From contig NZ_CP034791.1 in assembly GCF_003999255.1 (NCBI RefSeq), forward strand, positions 1,404,501 to 1,468,500: DNA of 64,000 bases, read 5' to 3'. Both the position numbers and the translations under genes were made by a program. The notes beneath the pieces are model-generated. The model made no database searches. It was not told the DNA's origin and worked only from the letters and a program-made list of their open reading frames with translations. This stretch comes from Caldicellulosiruptor changbaiensis. Lineage in GTDB: Bacteria; Bacillota; Thermoanaerobacteria; Caldicellulosiruptorales; Caldicellulosiruptoraceae. Each line of letters opens with the position of its first letter. The stretch's first letter is position 1. Of the stretch, positions 16,375 through 26,173 are shown piece by piece.

Positions 16375-17490
16375 TTACCTCAAGATTACTCTTAGTTTTA
16401 ACTGAATCAAATAAAAGAAATACTGAAAAGGAGGAGTTACCATTAAAATTGCCAATATTGGAATTAAAGCAGAAAGTATCAAAACTCCTATATACTTTAG
16501 ACTTACCCTTTCTGTGTAGAGTTTCGACACACCCCGCGCATCAACAAGCTTTGAACCAATTTTGAGCCTAACCAAAAAGGTACTGGACATACCTTTCCTT
16601 CCCTTTTCTAAAAAGTCAAGCATGCTGCTATGTGAACCAACTGAGACTATCAGCTCAGCACCTTTTTCATACGCCAAAAGTAAAGCTACATCTTCACTTG
16701 TTCCAGGACATGCAACAACCTTTGCTTGAAGCCCTAAGGACTCAATGCGCTTTAATCCTGGTGCGTATCCGTTTGGATATGAGTGGACAACAATCTCATC
16801 GCACATAAATAGACTCTCTTCTGAAACGCTATCCATATCTCCAATTATTATATGAGGTTTAATTTTCTCTTGCAGCAAGGCATCTGCAGCACCATCCACT
16901 GCTATTATTACAGGTTTTACTTCCGTAATATAACTTTTTATGGCTTTTATATCCTTTTTAAAACTACTACCACGTGTAACAACGAGAACATGTCTTCCAG
17001 CAATCTTGGTCTTGAGCTCAGGCATTTCAAACTGTCCTAATATGAATCCTTTTTCCTTTTTTGCATATTCAAAAGTATTTTCTATAAAATCTTCTAATAG
17101 ATTTTCCATTTCTTTGAAACTCTTTTGGTAAAAATATTCAAATTCATCTTTTTTCAAGTATTTTGCCACACATAAATATTTACCATTTAGATATATCTTA
17201 TCTTCTTTAATTTCCAAAAGATCGCCTTCCTTAATTTGGTTAAATATATCTTCACCTAAATCGTCAATAATTGTCACACCATTAGAAAGAAGAATCCTTG
17301 CTCCAAGGGCAGGAAATCTTCCTGTAAAGGATTTAGCACAGTTTACTATAATCTTTACTTTCTTTTCTAAAAGTGAATAAGCAGCAACCTCATCAATATC
17401 CTCATGCAATATTACTGGAATATCATCTGGTCTGAGTCGCTTAACCAAATTTTTCGTCTTTCTGTCAATCTTAACCTTTCCTTTTACCAT
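16375..17490 (-). CDS. steA: SteA-like putative cytokinetic ring protein
   Basis: A 371-residue protein with a thiamine-pyrophosphokinase-like catalytic fold in the middle (about 170-300). Motifs include VDGAADALLQEKIKPHIIIGDMDSVSEE, VHSYPNGYAPGLKR and a glycine-rich GTSEDVALLLAYEKGA. An N-terminal domain of about 150 residues precedes it, and a single C-terminal membrane helix (about 335-355) follows, as in SteA. The ATG overlaps the mgsA stop as TAATG, so translation is coupled. The downstream partner is the SteB-like gene. Confidence 0.82.
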   Translation of the reverse strand: MVKGKVKIDRKTKNLVKRLRPDDIPVILHEDIDEVAAYSLLEKKVKIIVNCAKSFTGRFPALGARILLSNGVTIIDDLGEDIFNQIKEGDLLEIKEDKIYLNGKYLCVAKYLKKDEFEYFYQKSFKEMENLLEDFIENTFEYAKKEKGFILGQFEMPELKTKIAGRHVLVVTRGSSFKKDIKAIKSYITEVKPVIIAVDGAADALLQEKIKPHIIIGDMDSVSEESLFMCDEIVVHSYPNGYAPGLKRIESLGLQAKVVACPGTSEDVALLLAYEKGAELIVSVGSHSSMLDFLEKGRKGMSSTFLVRLKIGSKLVDARGVSKLYTERVSLKYIGVLILSALIPILAILMVTPPFQYFFYLIQLKLRVILR

Positions 17491-17924
17491 TATTTATCAC
17501 TCTTATTTTTTTGAAGTTTGGGATTAACAATCTCACGCCATGACAAGTCTCCCCTGTCAAGTGCTTTTATCAAAAGTTCTGCTGTTGCTATATTTGTTGC
17601 AAGTGGAATGTTGTGAACGTCGCAAAGTCTCAAAAGAGCATTCACATCTGGCTCATGAGGCTGTGCTGTCAGAGGATCTCTTAAAAATATCACCATGTCT
17701 ATCTGGTTGTACGCAATCAAAGAGCCTATTTGCTGGTCACCACCAAGTGGTCCTGGTAAAAATCTGTGGACCTCAAGTCCAGTTGCTTCTTGAATTAGTC
17801 TTCCTGTTGTACCTGTTGCGTATAAAGTGTGTTTCGAAAGTATGAATTTATACGCTATAGCAAACTGAACCATGAGTTCTTTCTTTTTGTCGTGCGCAAT
17901 AAGTGCTATATTCATCTTCTTCAC
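17490..17924 (-). CDS. mgsA: Methylglyoxal synthase
   Basis: A 144-residue enzyme that converts dihydroxyacetone phosphate to methylglyoxal and phosphate, a bypass used under phosphate limitation. It shows [18 protein letters not shown], the phosphate-binding [10 protein letters not shown], the catalytic [23 protein letters not shown] and NIPLATN. It is placed oddly among cell-shape and division genes, one base before rodA in order and coupled to steA by a one-base overlap. Confidence 0.95.
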   Translation of the reverse strand: MKKMNIALIAHDKKKELMVQFAIAYKFILSKHTLYATGTTGRLIQEATGLEVHRFLPGPLGGDQQIGSLIAYNQIDMVIFLRDPLTAQPHEPDVNALLRLCDVHNIPLATNIATAELLIKALDRGDLSWREIVNPKLQKNKSDK

Positions 17925-17925
17925 C

Positions 17926-19035
17926 TCAAAACATAGTTTTTATATTTTCTCTGTAGATATTCTGAACTATCCCAAGCGATGCCATGGAGGTAAGCATAGA
18001 ACTTCCTCCATAGCTTATAAAAGGTAGCGGAATTCCTGTTACAGGCATAATACCAAGTGTCATAGCGATATTTACAAACATTTGGAAACCGAACATTCCA
18101 GCAATTCCTGCTACAATGTATGAACCGATCTTATCTTTACAATCAGATGCTATCTTGATTAAATTTATAATTAACAAAGAATAAAGTACTATTATTACTA
18201 TGCATCCAACAAATCCTATCTCCTCACCTGCTACCCCAAATATAAAGTCTGATTCCTTGACAGGTAGATAATTTAACCTATTTATAGTACCCATAAAAAG
18301 CCCTTTTCCAAATAGTTTACCAGAGCCTATTGCAATTTTTGAATACATGACTTGCCAACCTTTACCTAATGGATCAAGCTCTGGGTTAAACAAAATTCTC
18401 ACTCTATCCTTTTGATAATCAAGAAGTATAAACTCCCACGCAATGGGTATGAACACAGCAAGTGCCCCCATTGCTATATAAAAGTACCGAAGGCTTAAAC
18501 CTGCTACAAACAGAATTGTCACAATTATTGCAACAAAGACCGAAGCTGTTCCTAAGTCAGGTTGTTTGAGAACAAATACTATAGGTATGATAGCAAAAAA
18601 CAAAACTTTTGCAAGATTTTTAAAAGTATTAATGTTTTCTTGCATTGAAACAGCCTTTGCAAAAAATATTACTATTAAAAGCTTAGAAATCTCAGATGGC
18701 TGGAACGATAAAGGTCCAATTTTAATCCACCTTTGGCCGCCCAACACATTTATTCCGTTGATATCAACATAAAGAAGTAGTCCTATCATTATCAAATAAA
18801 TAATAACATAAAAGTTGGTCAGAATTCTATAGTCAATTATTGAAAATACAAAAAATAGAACAAAACCTAAACAAAACCAAATAACTTGGGATACTACCAG
18901 CTTATACTTACCTGTGTCAAGTATATTGCTTGCACTTGCAATCAACACAAAACCTATGACACACAGCAAAATCATCAATACTATTAAAAAAACATTATAC
19001 CTTTTTTTTATTGTTTCCTCATTCTGAACAATCAT
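17926..19035 (-). CDS. rodA: RodA-type SEDS peptidoglycan glycosyltransferase
   Basis: A 369-residue polytopic membrane protein of the FtsW/RodA/SpoVE family with about ten helices. SEDS motifs include [62 protein letters not shown] and the C-terminal [13 protein letters not shown]. RodA polymerises lipid II with its partner class B PBP, here mrdA, encoded a few genes upstream. The ATG at 19035 overlaps the minE stop (TGATG); an in-frame TTG one codon earlier is also possible. Confidence 0.93.
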   Translation of the reverse strand: MIVQNEETIKKRYNVFLIVLMILLCVIGFVLIASASNILDTGKYKLVVSQVIWFCLGFVLFFVFSIIDYRILTNFYVIIYLIMIGLLLYVDINGINVLGGQRWIKIGPLSFQPSEISKLLIVIFFAKAVSMQENINTFKNLAKVLFFAIIPIVFVLKQPDLGTASVFVAIIVTILFVAGLSLRYFYIAMGALAVFIPIAWEFILLDYQKDRVRILFNPELDPLGKGWQVMYSKIAIGSGKLFGKGLFMGTINRLNYLPVKESDFIFGVAGEEIGFVGCIVIIVLYSLLIINLIKIASDCKDKIGSYIVAGIAGMFGFQMFVNIAMTLGIMPVTGIPLPFISYGGSSMLTSMASLGIVQNIYRENIKTMF

Positions 19036-19337
19036 CAATTTTCAGCCTCATCATTCATAATTTCTGATTTTTTTACAGACTTTATTGGTATATTTGCAAT
19101 CAAAGCAGGTACAAATTCACCTTTTTGCTCAGAGGGAGTTCTTGTTATCTGAATCTCCAATAGTTTATCATCAATTACTATATATTTTTGTATCGCATTC
19201 AGTATTTCATTTTTGATAAGCTCTAATAGCTCAGGCGAGACATTTGCCCTGTCATGGATTAAAACAAGTTTTAACCTTTCCTTTGCGATGTCTTTTGAAG
19301 ATTGCTTGTTAAAAAACTTGTTAAAAAATTCAAACAT
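19035..19337 (-). CDS. minE: Cell division topological specificity factor MinE
   Basis: A 100-residue protein with the MinD-binding N-terminal helix (MFEFFNKFF), the anti-MinCD region AKERLKLVLIHDRANVSPELLELIKNEIL, and a C-terminal topological domain ending in ALIANIPI. MinE makes the MinCD division inhibitor oscillate and frees midcell for FtsZ. The ATG at 19337 has AGGAGG eight bases upstream and is preferred over two in-frame TTG codons just before it. It lies 12 bases after minD. Confidence 0.93.
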   Translation of the reverse strand: MFEFFNKFFNKQSSKDIAKERLKLVLIHDRANVSPELLELIKNEILNAIQKYIVIDDKLLEIQITRTPSEQKGEFVPALIANIPIKSVKKSEIMNDEAEN

Positions 19338-19349
19338 CAACAATTCCTC

Positions 19350-20150
19350 CTATGAGTTATTTAAACCAAACAATCTCTTTATTTTGCCAAAAAAACCTAA
19401 GTTTTCTTCATTGCTCACAATAGGAATATCCTCACCTAATATTCTTCGTGCTATATTCCTATACTCCTGTCCTGCTCTTGATTTTTCGTCTGTCACAATT
19501 GGTTCTCCTTTGTTTGTAGAGATAATGATCTTCTCATCGTCTGGAATAATCCCTAAAAGGCTAATTGACAATATCTCTAAAATGTCATCAATGTCCATCA
19601 TATCCCCTCGTTTTACCATGTCAAATCTAATCCTGTTAATGATAAGCTTTGGGTTATGTAATTCATAAGCCTCTAAAAGACCAATTATTCTATCAGCATC
19701 TCTGACAGCTGAAACCTCAGGAGTTGTTACAACAATTGCCTTATCTGCACCAGCAATTGCATTTTTGAAACCTTGTTCAATCCCCGCTGGACAGTCAATT
19801 AAAATAAAATCAAAATCTTTTCTAAGTTCATTACACAGATTTTTCATCTGTTCAGGTGAAACAGCAGTCTTATCCTTTGACTGAGCAGCTGGCAGAAGAT
19901 AAAGTCCTTCAAACCTTTTGTCTTTGACCAAGGCTTGTTTTGGCTTGCATCGTCCTTCCACAACATCAACTATGTCAAAGACTATTCGATTTTCAAGCCC
20001 CATCACAACATCTAAGTTTCTAAGACCAATGTCTGCATCAATTAAAAGAACCTTTTTACCAAGTATACTCAAGTAAGTTCCCACATTGGCAGTGGTTGTT
20101 GTTTTACCAACACCACCTTTACCAGATGTAATTACATATACCTCTCCCAT
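19350..20150 (-). CDS. minD: Septum site-determining ATPase MinD
   Basis: A 266-residue deviant Walker A ATPase with SGKGGVGKTTTTANVG near residue 10, LLIDADIGLRNLD, FILIDCPAGIEQGF and VVTTPEVSAVRDADR. The C-terminal tail (FFGKIKRLFGLN) is the amphipathic membrane-targeting helix. MinD recruits MinC to the membrane. The gene stands 29 bases after minC. Confidence 0.96.
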   Translation of the reverse strand: MGEVYVITSGKGGVGKTTTTANVGTYLSILGKKVLLIDADIGLRNLDVVMGLENRIVFDIVDVVEGRCKPKQALVKDKRFEGLYLLPAAQSKDKTAVSPEQMKNLCNELRKDFDFILIDCPAGIEQGFKNAIAGADKAIVVTTPEVSAVRDADRIIGLLEAYELHNPKLIINRIRFDMVKRGDMMDIDDILEILSISLLGIIPDDEKIIISTNKGEPIVTDEKSRAGQEYRNIARRILGEDIPIVSNEENLGFFGKIKRLFGLNNS

Positions 20151-20179
20151 TCTTTAAAACTCTCCTTTTTATTAAGTTT

Positions 20180-20836
20180 TTAAAATTGACTTACAGGCTT
20201 TATTACAATTGTGTCATCTTCAATGTATGCAACTTCTGGGACTCTTTCTTGCTCTTGATTCTGTTCGTCAGGTGCTCTGGCAATTATATTTGCAATTCTA
20301 ATTTGAACAGGATTCATCTCAATGGCGAACACAACTGCATCTTTGTTGCCTGATGCTCCTGCATGCGCCACACCTCTCAAAGCTCCTAATACAATAATGT
20401 TATTTGCTGATATGACTTCAGCCCCTGGGTTTACATCCCCAATTATTATTATATCTGTATCTGATTTTACAACCTGCCCTGACCGTAACGTACCTTTGTA
20501 TATTTTTGCATCTTTAGAGCTGGTTGAAAATAACATCTTCTTCTCATCTGACTCATTTGACATTGGCACAAGGTGATGAAAGTTAATTTCGTCCCACGGG
20601 AATATTATATCATGTACTCCTCCAAATGTCTTCATGATATCTATCAATTTTTGCAATTCATAACTATTTAGTCTTCTTCCTATAAATTGAATTGGAATTT
20701 CATAACCTGAAAAGAAGTTTTTACCATTAACAATCTTCTGCTTAAAGTAATCACAAATGGTATCAAAATCACAGCTATTGTCCAAAATAACAGCTATTCC
20801 TTTTCCAAAACCTTTCAATACAACTGGTTCACTCAA
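20180..20836 (-). CDS. minC: Septum site-determining protein MinC
   Basis: A 218-residue inhibitor of FtsZ assembly. The N-terminal domain (about 1-100) is followed by a beta-helix C-terminal domain (about 110-210) with TLRSGQVVKSDTDIIIIGDVNPGAEVISANNIIVLGALRGVAHAG arranged as short repeats, and AIEMNPVQIRIANIIAR. It begins with ATG, 15 bases after mrdA. Confidence 0.93.
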   Translation of the reverse strand: MSEPVVLKGFGKGIAVILDNSCDFDTICDYFKQKIVNGKNFFSGYEIPIQFIGRRLNSYELQKLIDIMKTFGGVHDIIFPWDEINFHHLVPMSNESDEKKMLFSTSSKDAKIYKGTLRSGQVVKSDTDIIIIGDVNPGAEVISANNIIVLGALRGVAHAGASGNKDAVVFAIEMNPVQIRIANIIARAPDEQNQEQERVPEVAYIEDDTIVIKPVSQF

Positions 20837-20851
20837 ACCTGTTTCCCCCTT

Positions 20852-22957
20852 TTAATGCGATGTAGCGCCTTGCCCATTTTGCAAGTCAAAATAGCTATCA
20901 ATTATATCCCTTGCAACATATGCAGCATAAGAACCATGTCCACCATTTTCTAACACAACAGCAAAGGCAATTTGCGGATCATCGTAGGGAGCAAAACCGA
21001 CAAACCAACCATGTGCATCCGAAGAGGTAGAATACTGTGAAGTACCTGTCTTTCCTGCAACAGTAAAAGGCAAATCTTTAAACGCTTGTCTTGCCGTACC
21101 TCCTTCTTCACTTGTGACACTCTTCATCCCTTCAAAAACTGCTTGTTTTGCAGCAAGCGACATATTGACCCTACTCAAAACCTTTGGTTTTGAATTGTAA
21201 ATAACCTTTCCATTTGCATCAACAATTTTATCTATTAGATTTACCTGATACCTTGTTCCGCCATTTGCAACAGTTGCAATAAAGCTTGCCATCTGAACGG
21301 GAGTAAATGCATTTATAGACTGACCAATTGCTGCTAAAACTGTGTCACCAGGATACCATGGCTGGTTGAATATCTTCTTCTTGTTTTCCTCATTTGCAAG
21401 AATACCATTAGACTCCCCATCAAGTTGGATATTTGTTTTTCCGCCCAGTCCAAACAAATTGGCATACTTGTCAATCCTATCAATCCCAAGCCTTCTACCA
21501 GTTTCATAAAAAAACACATTGCATGAAACCTTCAACGCATCGACAACATCTACCCATCCGTGTGTTCTGCGGTATCTATTCCATAGCCAACAAGCTGGCA
21601 TAAAACCAGATTTTGCATAGTACATGTATCGGCCCGTATCTAATATTTTTTCGTTGGGTTTTATCACACCTTCTTGCAAGCCTGCTATTGCCGTCAAAAT
21701 CTTAAAAGTTGAACCAGGTGGATAAACACCTGCAATAGCCCTATTAAACATTGGCCTGTTAGGGTCATTTATTAGTTTATTCCACTCATTTATTGTAATT
21801 CCTTTTATAAATATGTTTGGGTCATAAGAAGGATAGCTTGTGAGTGCAAGGACATTTCCTGTTTTTACATCAATCACAACAGCTGCTCCTGCTGTTGCCT
21901 TTGGGAATCTTTCACCAAACTCTCCGTTTCTTATTTTTTCTAACACCTTTTTGAGCGAGTTATAAGTAACCTTCTGCAATTTGTTATCAATTGTGAGGTA
22001 AATATTTGCTCCTTTTATTGGCTCTTTCTCAACCTTGACATTATTTATTCTCCCAAACTTGTCAACTTCAATAAGCTGTATTCCATCTTTGCCACGCAAA
22101 TAATCTTCATATTTCTTTTCTATTCCCTCAACTCCAATGAGACTGTCTACCGAATATCCTTTGTCTTTTAACTCTTCATACTGCTGTTGTGTAATTTTCC
22201 CTACTCTTCCTACAACAAAAGCATTATAAATTGCATCTTTATACACCCTTACCGCCTTTACATCTATGTTGACAAAAGAAAATTCTTTTCGTCTTTCCTC
22301 TATTTGTGCAATAGTTTTCATTGAAATATCTATTGCTATTGTAATAGGTTGGTACATCTGATAATAATTGTAAAATAACATATCCTCAATTGCCATAACC
22401 TGAAGGGTTAAATTCAAATCAAGATTGTCTGGGATGTAAAACCTTTTTCTAAGAAGATTAAATGCTTGCTCAGCGGTATAATTTAAAGGTATATTTCTGT
22501 CCTTTTTCCATTGGTGTTCAACCTTTTTGGCAAGTTTTTTGTCATTTATACCAAAGTCAAATCTTATAGGATTTATAGCAATTTTGAACTGATTTAATAT
22601 CTTGTCATTATTTTTATTTAAAATCTTAACTATTTCAATTATCTTTCTTGTAAACTCCTTCTTCTCCTCTTCTGTTCTAAGCTGCTGAGTTTTTAAAATC
22701 TGCAGGACATATGCTGGTCTATTGTCAGCAAGAGGCCTTCCGTTTCTATCAAAGATGATTCCCCTTGGCGCCTCTAAATTTGCTTTTTGCATAATTCTTC
22801 TCTCTGAAACCTCATAATAATAGTCGCCCTTGATTATCTGAAGATAACCAAGGCGAACAATTAATATAGTTGTCATGCATATAAAAAGTATGTATAAAAA
22901 TGTCCACCTATTGAAAACTTTCTTTTCTCTTAATTTTTCAATAAATAATATCTTCAT
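20852..22957 (-). CDS. mrdA: Penicillin-binding protein 2 (class B transpeptidase)
   Basis: A 701-residue elongasome transpeptidase with one N-terminal membrane helix (about 23-43) and a dimerisation domain with DRNGRPLADNRPAYVL. The penicillin-binding domain carries the SxxK motif in PPGSTFKIL, SxN in SCNVFFYE and KTG in AGKTGTSQYS. It cross-links peptidoglycan made by RodA. The start ATG overlaps mreD by four bases. Placement between mreD and minC, ahead of rodA, makes one elongation and division transcription unit. Confidence 0.95.
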   Translation of the reverse strand: MKILFIEKLREKKVFNRWTFLYILFICMTTILIVRLGYLQIIKGDYYYEVSERRIMQKANLEAPRGIIFDRNGRPLADNRPAYVLQILKTQQLRTEEEKKEFTRKIIEIVKILNKNNDKILNQFKIAINPIRFDFGINDKKLAKKVEHQWKKDRNIPLNYTAEQAFNLLRKRFYIPDNLDLNLTLQVMAIEDMLFYNYYQMYQPITIAIDISMKTIAQIEERRKEFSFVNIDVKAVRVYKDAIYNAFVVGRVGKITQQQYEELKDKGYSVDSLIGVEGIEKKYEDYLRGKDGIQLIEVDKFGRINNVKVEKEPIKGANIYLTIDNKLQKVTYNSLKKVLEKIRNGEFGERFPKATAGAAVVIDVKTGNVLALTSYPSYDPNIFIKGITINEWNKLINDPNRPMFNRAIAGVYPPGSTFKILTAIAGLQEGVIKPNEKILDTGRYMYYAKSGFMPACWLWNRYRRTHGWVDVVDALKVSCNVFFYETGRRLGIDRIDKYANLFGLGGKTNIQLDGESNGILANEENKKKIFNQPWYPGDTVLAAIGQSINAFTPVQMASFIATVANGGTRYQVNLIDKIVDANGKVIYNSKPKVLSRVNMSLAAKQAVFEGMKSVTSEEGGTARQAFKDLPFTVAGKTGTSQYSTSSDAHGWFVGFAPYDDPQIAFAVVLENGGHGSYAAYVARDIIDSYFDLQNGQGATSH

Positions 22958-23490
22958 TCTTCTTTTAAATTTCTCCCCTTTTTAAGTCTGAGAAGATATT
23001 TACTCTCTTTTGATATAACAAAGTAAATAAATATTCCAGATATTGAGTCTAAAATGAACTGAATCACTGAGGTACTTAAAATCAAAGACACATTAGGTAC
23101 GGTTTTGTTTACATAGCTCTCTATTAAATAATGTAAAAGATTTTTAGACAGCAAAAAGCCAAAAAGATAGATTAAAAAGATTTCTATTCTCTCTAAATAG
23201 ATCCTCTCTTTTAATCGTTTGTTTACAAATAGGAGCACAACCATCAGGAAGACATTTATAAAAAAGCTGTTGGTAAATAGGGAACAAAATATAAAAATTA
23301 AAACCACATTTGCAATTAGAGCATCAGTAAACTCAAAAAAAATTACATTACACACAAGAAGTGGAATGTACAATAATATTGAATTTCCCTTTATATACAC
23401 AATTTCTTGTAAAACCGTCTGCAGCACAGTCGCTCCAATTATATTTGCACCGTATAACATCACCTTATTTTTAAACAATTCACCTAACAC
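22954..23490 (-). CDS. mreD: Rod shape-determining protein MreD
   Basis: A 178-residue hydrophobic protein with about five membrane helices and no catalytic motif, as usual for MreD. Identification rests on size, topology and its place between mreC and mrdA. It overlaps mreC by 11 bases and mrdA by 4 bases, which implies coupled translation. Confidence 0.88.
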   Translation of the reverse strand: MLGELFKNKVMLYGANIIGATVLQTVLQEIVYIKGNSILLYIPLLVCNVIFFEFTDALIANVVLIFIFCSLFTNSFFINVFLMVVLLFVNKRLKERIYLERIEIFLIYLFGFLLSKNLLHYLIESYVNKTVPNVSLILSTSVIQFILDSISGIFIYFVISKESKYLLRLKKGRNLKEE

Positions 23491-24331
23491 CTACCGAAAA
23501 ATTGATACCTTTTACTTTTTTTAGTACCATGACATACTCTATATTTTCGATATCTACCGCAGGCTTTATCAGTATGTTCTTCGTAAGTTCAAACTTGTCA
23601 TTTTTTATTTGGACAATCTTTCCTATTACAATGCCTTTTGGAAATATCTCACCCATTCCAGATGTAATGACAACATCATTTACTTTGACCTTCGAATCTT
23701 TTGAAACATATTTAAGTTCACAAAGCCCTTTTCCCATAAGGTTAAGATTTCCCCTTACAACTCCAATATCCCTTGTTCTTACAACCATGGCAGATGCCGA
23801 GAAATCTGCGTCTAATAAAGTCTCAACCTTTGCCCAATTCAGGCCACAGTCAACAATACTACCAACTAAGCCTTGGTTGTTAACAACCACCATATTCTTT
23901 CTAATTCCATCTTTCAAACCTTTGTCTATAATAAAATAACTTAACCACCCCTCAGACGACCTGAGTGTGACCCGCGCCACTTCATAATCAGCAGCTGTCT
24001 CAATTTGATTTTTAAGCCCAAGAAGTTCTTTTAGCTTTTTGTTTTCACTTTTTATTTCTTCAATTGTTACTCTATCAGTGCTTAGTTTGTCAAGCTGTTC
24101 TTTTAGATGTTTATTTTCGGCAATAATCTGATTCAAATGTGTAATACCATTTATATATTCCTTTATACTTCTAATTATTTTAACAACCTTAGAATTGACA
24201 GGAACATAGCCATCTTTCATCTTTTTCGAAATTATATTAGAGTCATAGTTTTGGATAGAAATTATAGTTGCAATAATGCTAAACAAAAAAGACACTATAA
24301 TAATTATTGCAATGAAAACGTTCTTTTTCAA
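23480..24331 (-). CDS. mreC: Rod shape-determining protein MreC
   Basis: A 283-residue protein with one N-terminal membrane helix (about 5-25), a coiled coil (about 65-105, including LKEQLDKLSTDRVTIEEIK) and a C-terminal beta-barrel domain with GWLSYFIIDKGLKDGIRKNM and VGSIVDCGLNWAKVETLLD. MreC links MreB filaments to the PBP2-RodA synthase on the outer face of the membrane. The start is 16 bases after mreB. Confidence 0.94.
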   Translation of the reverse strand: MKKNVFIAIIIIVSFLFSIIATIISIQNYDSNIISKKMKDGYVPVNSKVVKIIRSIKEYINGITHLNQIIAENKHLKEQLDKLSTDRVTIEEIKSENKKLKELLGLKNQIETAADYEVARVTLRSSEGWLSYFIIDKGLKDGIRKNMVVVNNQGLVGSIVDCGLNWAKVETLLDADFSASAMVVRTRDIGVVRGNLNLMGKGLCELKYVSKDSKVKVNDVVITSGMGEIFPKGIVIGKIVQIKNDKFELTKNILIKPAVDIENIEYVMVLKKVKGINFSVGVR

Positions 24332-24347
24332 AACATTTCATCCTCCA

Positions 24348-25382
24348 CTATCTTGAGCTCCTATTAATCATAACCTTCTGCAATGTTTCAAGCTCTTCTA
24401 ACGCCTTTCCTGCTCCAAGCGCAACACAGTCAAGTGGTCTTTCTGCTATGTGAACAGGCAAACCTGTCTCTTGCTTAATTAGCTTATCAAGCCCTTTTAA
24501 AAGTGCTCCTCCACCTGTTAACATTATCCCCCTTTCCATAATGTCTGCTGCAAGCTCAGGAGGAGTCTTCTCAAGGGTCTGTTTAATTGCATCAACTATT
24601 GCCATAACAGGCTCTCTTAAGGCATCCCGTATCTCAGATGAAGAAACCTTTATTGTTTTTGGAAGGCCAGTTATTAAGTCTCTCCCTTTAATTTCATACC
24701 ATTCTTCTTTTTCCAATGGATATGCTGAGCCAATTTTTATTTTTATTTCTTCTGCTGTTCTATCACCAATCATAAGATTGTATTCTTTCTTTATATAATT
24801 TGAAATAGCTTCATCAAACTCATCCCCAGCAATTCTCAAAGATTTGCTGGTCACAATACCACCAAGCGAGATTACTGCAACTTCAGAGGTCCCACCGCCA
24901 ATATCAACCACCATACTCCCTGCTGGCTCGTCAATCGGAAGACCAGCACCAATTGCTGCTGCCATTGGCTCTTCCATTATATAAACCTCTTTTGCACCTG
25001 CTTTATATGCTGATTCCTCTACTGCTCTTCTTTCAACTTCAGTGACCCCTGATGGAACGCAAATAACCACTCTCGGCTTAAGACCCAACAGAGATTTTTT
25101 GTATGCTTTTTCTATAAAGTATTTTAGCATAACCTGAGTAGTATAAAAATCTGCAATAACTCCATCTTTTAGCGGTCTGATAGCTACAATATTTCCAGGT
25201 GTTCTTCCAATCATTTCTTTTGCTTCATTGCCAACCGCTAAAATTTTTCCTGTATCCTTTTGAACAGCAACAACAGAAGGCTCGTTTACAACAATGCCTT
25301 TGCCACGTAAATGAACCAATGTATTTGCTGTGCCCAAGTCAATTCCTAAATCTCTATAAAGCGACTTTAATAGCCCCATCAT
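24348..25382 (-). CDS. mreB: Rod shape-determining actin homologue MreB
   Basis: A 344-residue actin-fold ATPase. It shows [14 protein letters not shown] (phosphate 1), [32 protein letters not shown] and [18 protein letters not shown] (phosphate 2), and [14 protein letters not shown] (adenosine site). MreB directs lateral wall synthesis. The first ATG overlaps the maf stop by four bases; the next codon, at 25379, is also ATG and has better spacing to AAAGGAG, so the true product may be one residue shorter. Confidence 0.96.
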   Translation of the reverse strand: MMGLLKSLYRDLGIDLGTANTLVHLRGKGIVVNEPSVVAVQKDTGKILAVGNEAKEMIGRTPGNIVAIRPLKDGVIADFYTTQVMLKYFIEKAYKKSLLGLKPRVVICVPSGVTEVERRAVEESAYKAGAKEVYIMEEPMAAAIGAGLPIDEPAGSMVVDIGGGTSEVAVISLGGIVTSKSLRIAGDEFDEAISNYIKKEYNLMIGDRTAEEIKIKIGSAYPLEKEEWYEIKGRDLITGLPKTIKVSSSEIRDALREPVMAIVDAIKQTLEKTPPELAADIMERGIMLTGGGALLKGLDKLIKQETGLPVHIAERPLDCVALGAGKALEELETLQKVMINRSSR

Positions 25383-26041
25383 AACTCTCCTTTCATCAAG
25401 TCATATCCTAATTTTTGTAGCATGGTGTTTAGCTTGTACAGGGGAAGACCAACAACATTGTAAAAACAACCTTCTACCTTCTCAACTATCAAACTTCCAA
25501 AACCCTGAATCGCGTATGCTCCTGCCTTGTCAAAAGGTTCACCAGTTTTTATATATCTTAATATCTCTTCGTCACTCATCTGTTTTATATAAACATAACT
25601 TTTTTCAAAGTCAACTAAAATTTGGCGACAACTATCATCAATTATGCAGACACCTGTAAAAACTGTATGGCGTTTGGCGCTTATCTTTTTTAACATGTAA
25701 AAAGCTTCCTCTTCATTTGATGGTTTGCCAAGAATAGTGCCTTCTATGAAAACAATTGTATCGGCTGAGATTATTAAAGAATCTTTTGCGCTCTCACCAA
25801 GCCTCCTGAAAACCTCTTCACCTTTTTTCTTAGCCAAATTCATCACATTTTCCTCAGGTGGTAAATCATGGTCAACAATTTCATCTACATTTGAAGGAAC
25901 TATATCAAACTTTATTCCAAATTGTTTTAAAAGTTCTATTCGCCGTGGAGAAGAAGATGCAAGTACCACTTTTTTCAATTTTGAAATATAACCCCTTTCG
26001 CTTTTTTTTGAAATTATAACCTCACTTTTAGTTTGTGGCAA
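25379..26041 (-). CDS. maf: Maf family nucleotide pyrophosphatase
   Basis: A 220-residue Maf/HAM1-superfamily protein that hydrolyses non-canonical or standard dTTP/UTP-type nucleotides. It shows [51 protein letters not shown] and VVGLPLYKL. The longest reading frame starts at TTG 26041 with AGAGGT close upstream and carries about 20 residues before the usual family start. A TTG at 25978 ([11 protein letters not shown]) with AAAGGGG upstream would give a standard-length Maf. It heads the mreBCD cluster, as in many Firmicutes. Confidence 0.92.
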   Translation of the reverse strand: MPQTKSEVIISKKSERGYISKLKKVVLASSSPRRIELLKQFGIKFDIVPSNVDEIVDHDLPPEENVMNLAKKKGEEVFRRLGESAKDSLIISADTIVFIEGTILGKPSNEEEAFYMLKKISAKRHTVFTGVCIIDDSCRQILVDFEKSYVYIKQMSDEEILRYIKTGEPFDKAGAYAIQGFGSLIVEKVEGCFYNVVGLPLYKLNTMLQKLGYDLMKGEL

Positions 26042-26062
26042 AATTGAGACCTCTGATATTTT

Positions 26063-26071
26063 ATTATATCA
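26063..26071 (-). promoter_or_regulatory. Putative extended -10 promoter of the maf-mre cluster
   Basis: On the minus strand TGATATAAT (26063-26071) matches the extended -10 consensus. The expected transcription start lies about 15 bases before the TTG at 26041. A poor T-rich -35 region precedes it. This could drive the whole maf-mreBCD-mrdA-minCDE-rodA run, which has no clear internal gaps until steB. Confidence 0.5.
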
Positions 26072-26100
26072 TTTAAATGTTGCAAAAAAAATAACTTTTG

Positions 26101-26144
26101 ATAAAAAAAGAAGCTGGCAAATGAGCAAACCAGCTTCTTTTAAA
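26101..26144 (-). terminator. Rho-independent terminator of the hydrogenase operon
   Basis: AAAGAAGCTGG and CCAGCTTCTTT (arms near 26107-26117 and 26130-26140) form a perfect 11-bp stem with a 12-base loop. The minus strand then runs into seven T residues. It lies 30 bases after the hydA stop. Confidence 0.85.
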
Positions 26145-26173
26145 AAATTGTAAGATATTTTTATGGCTCCTTT

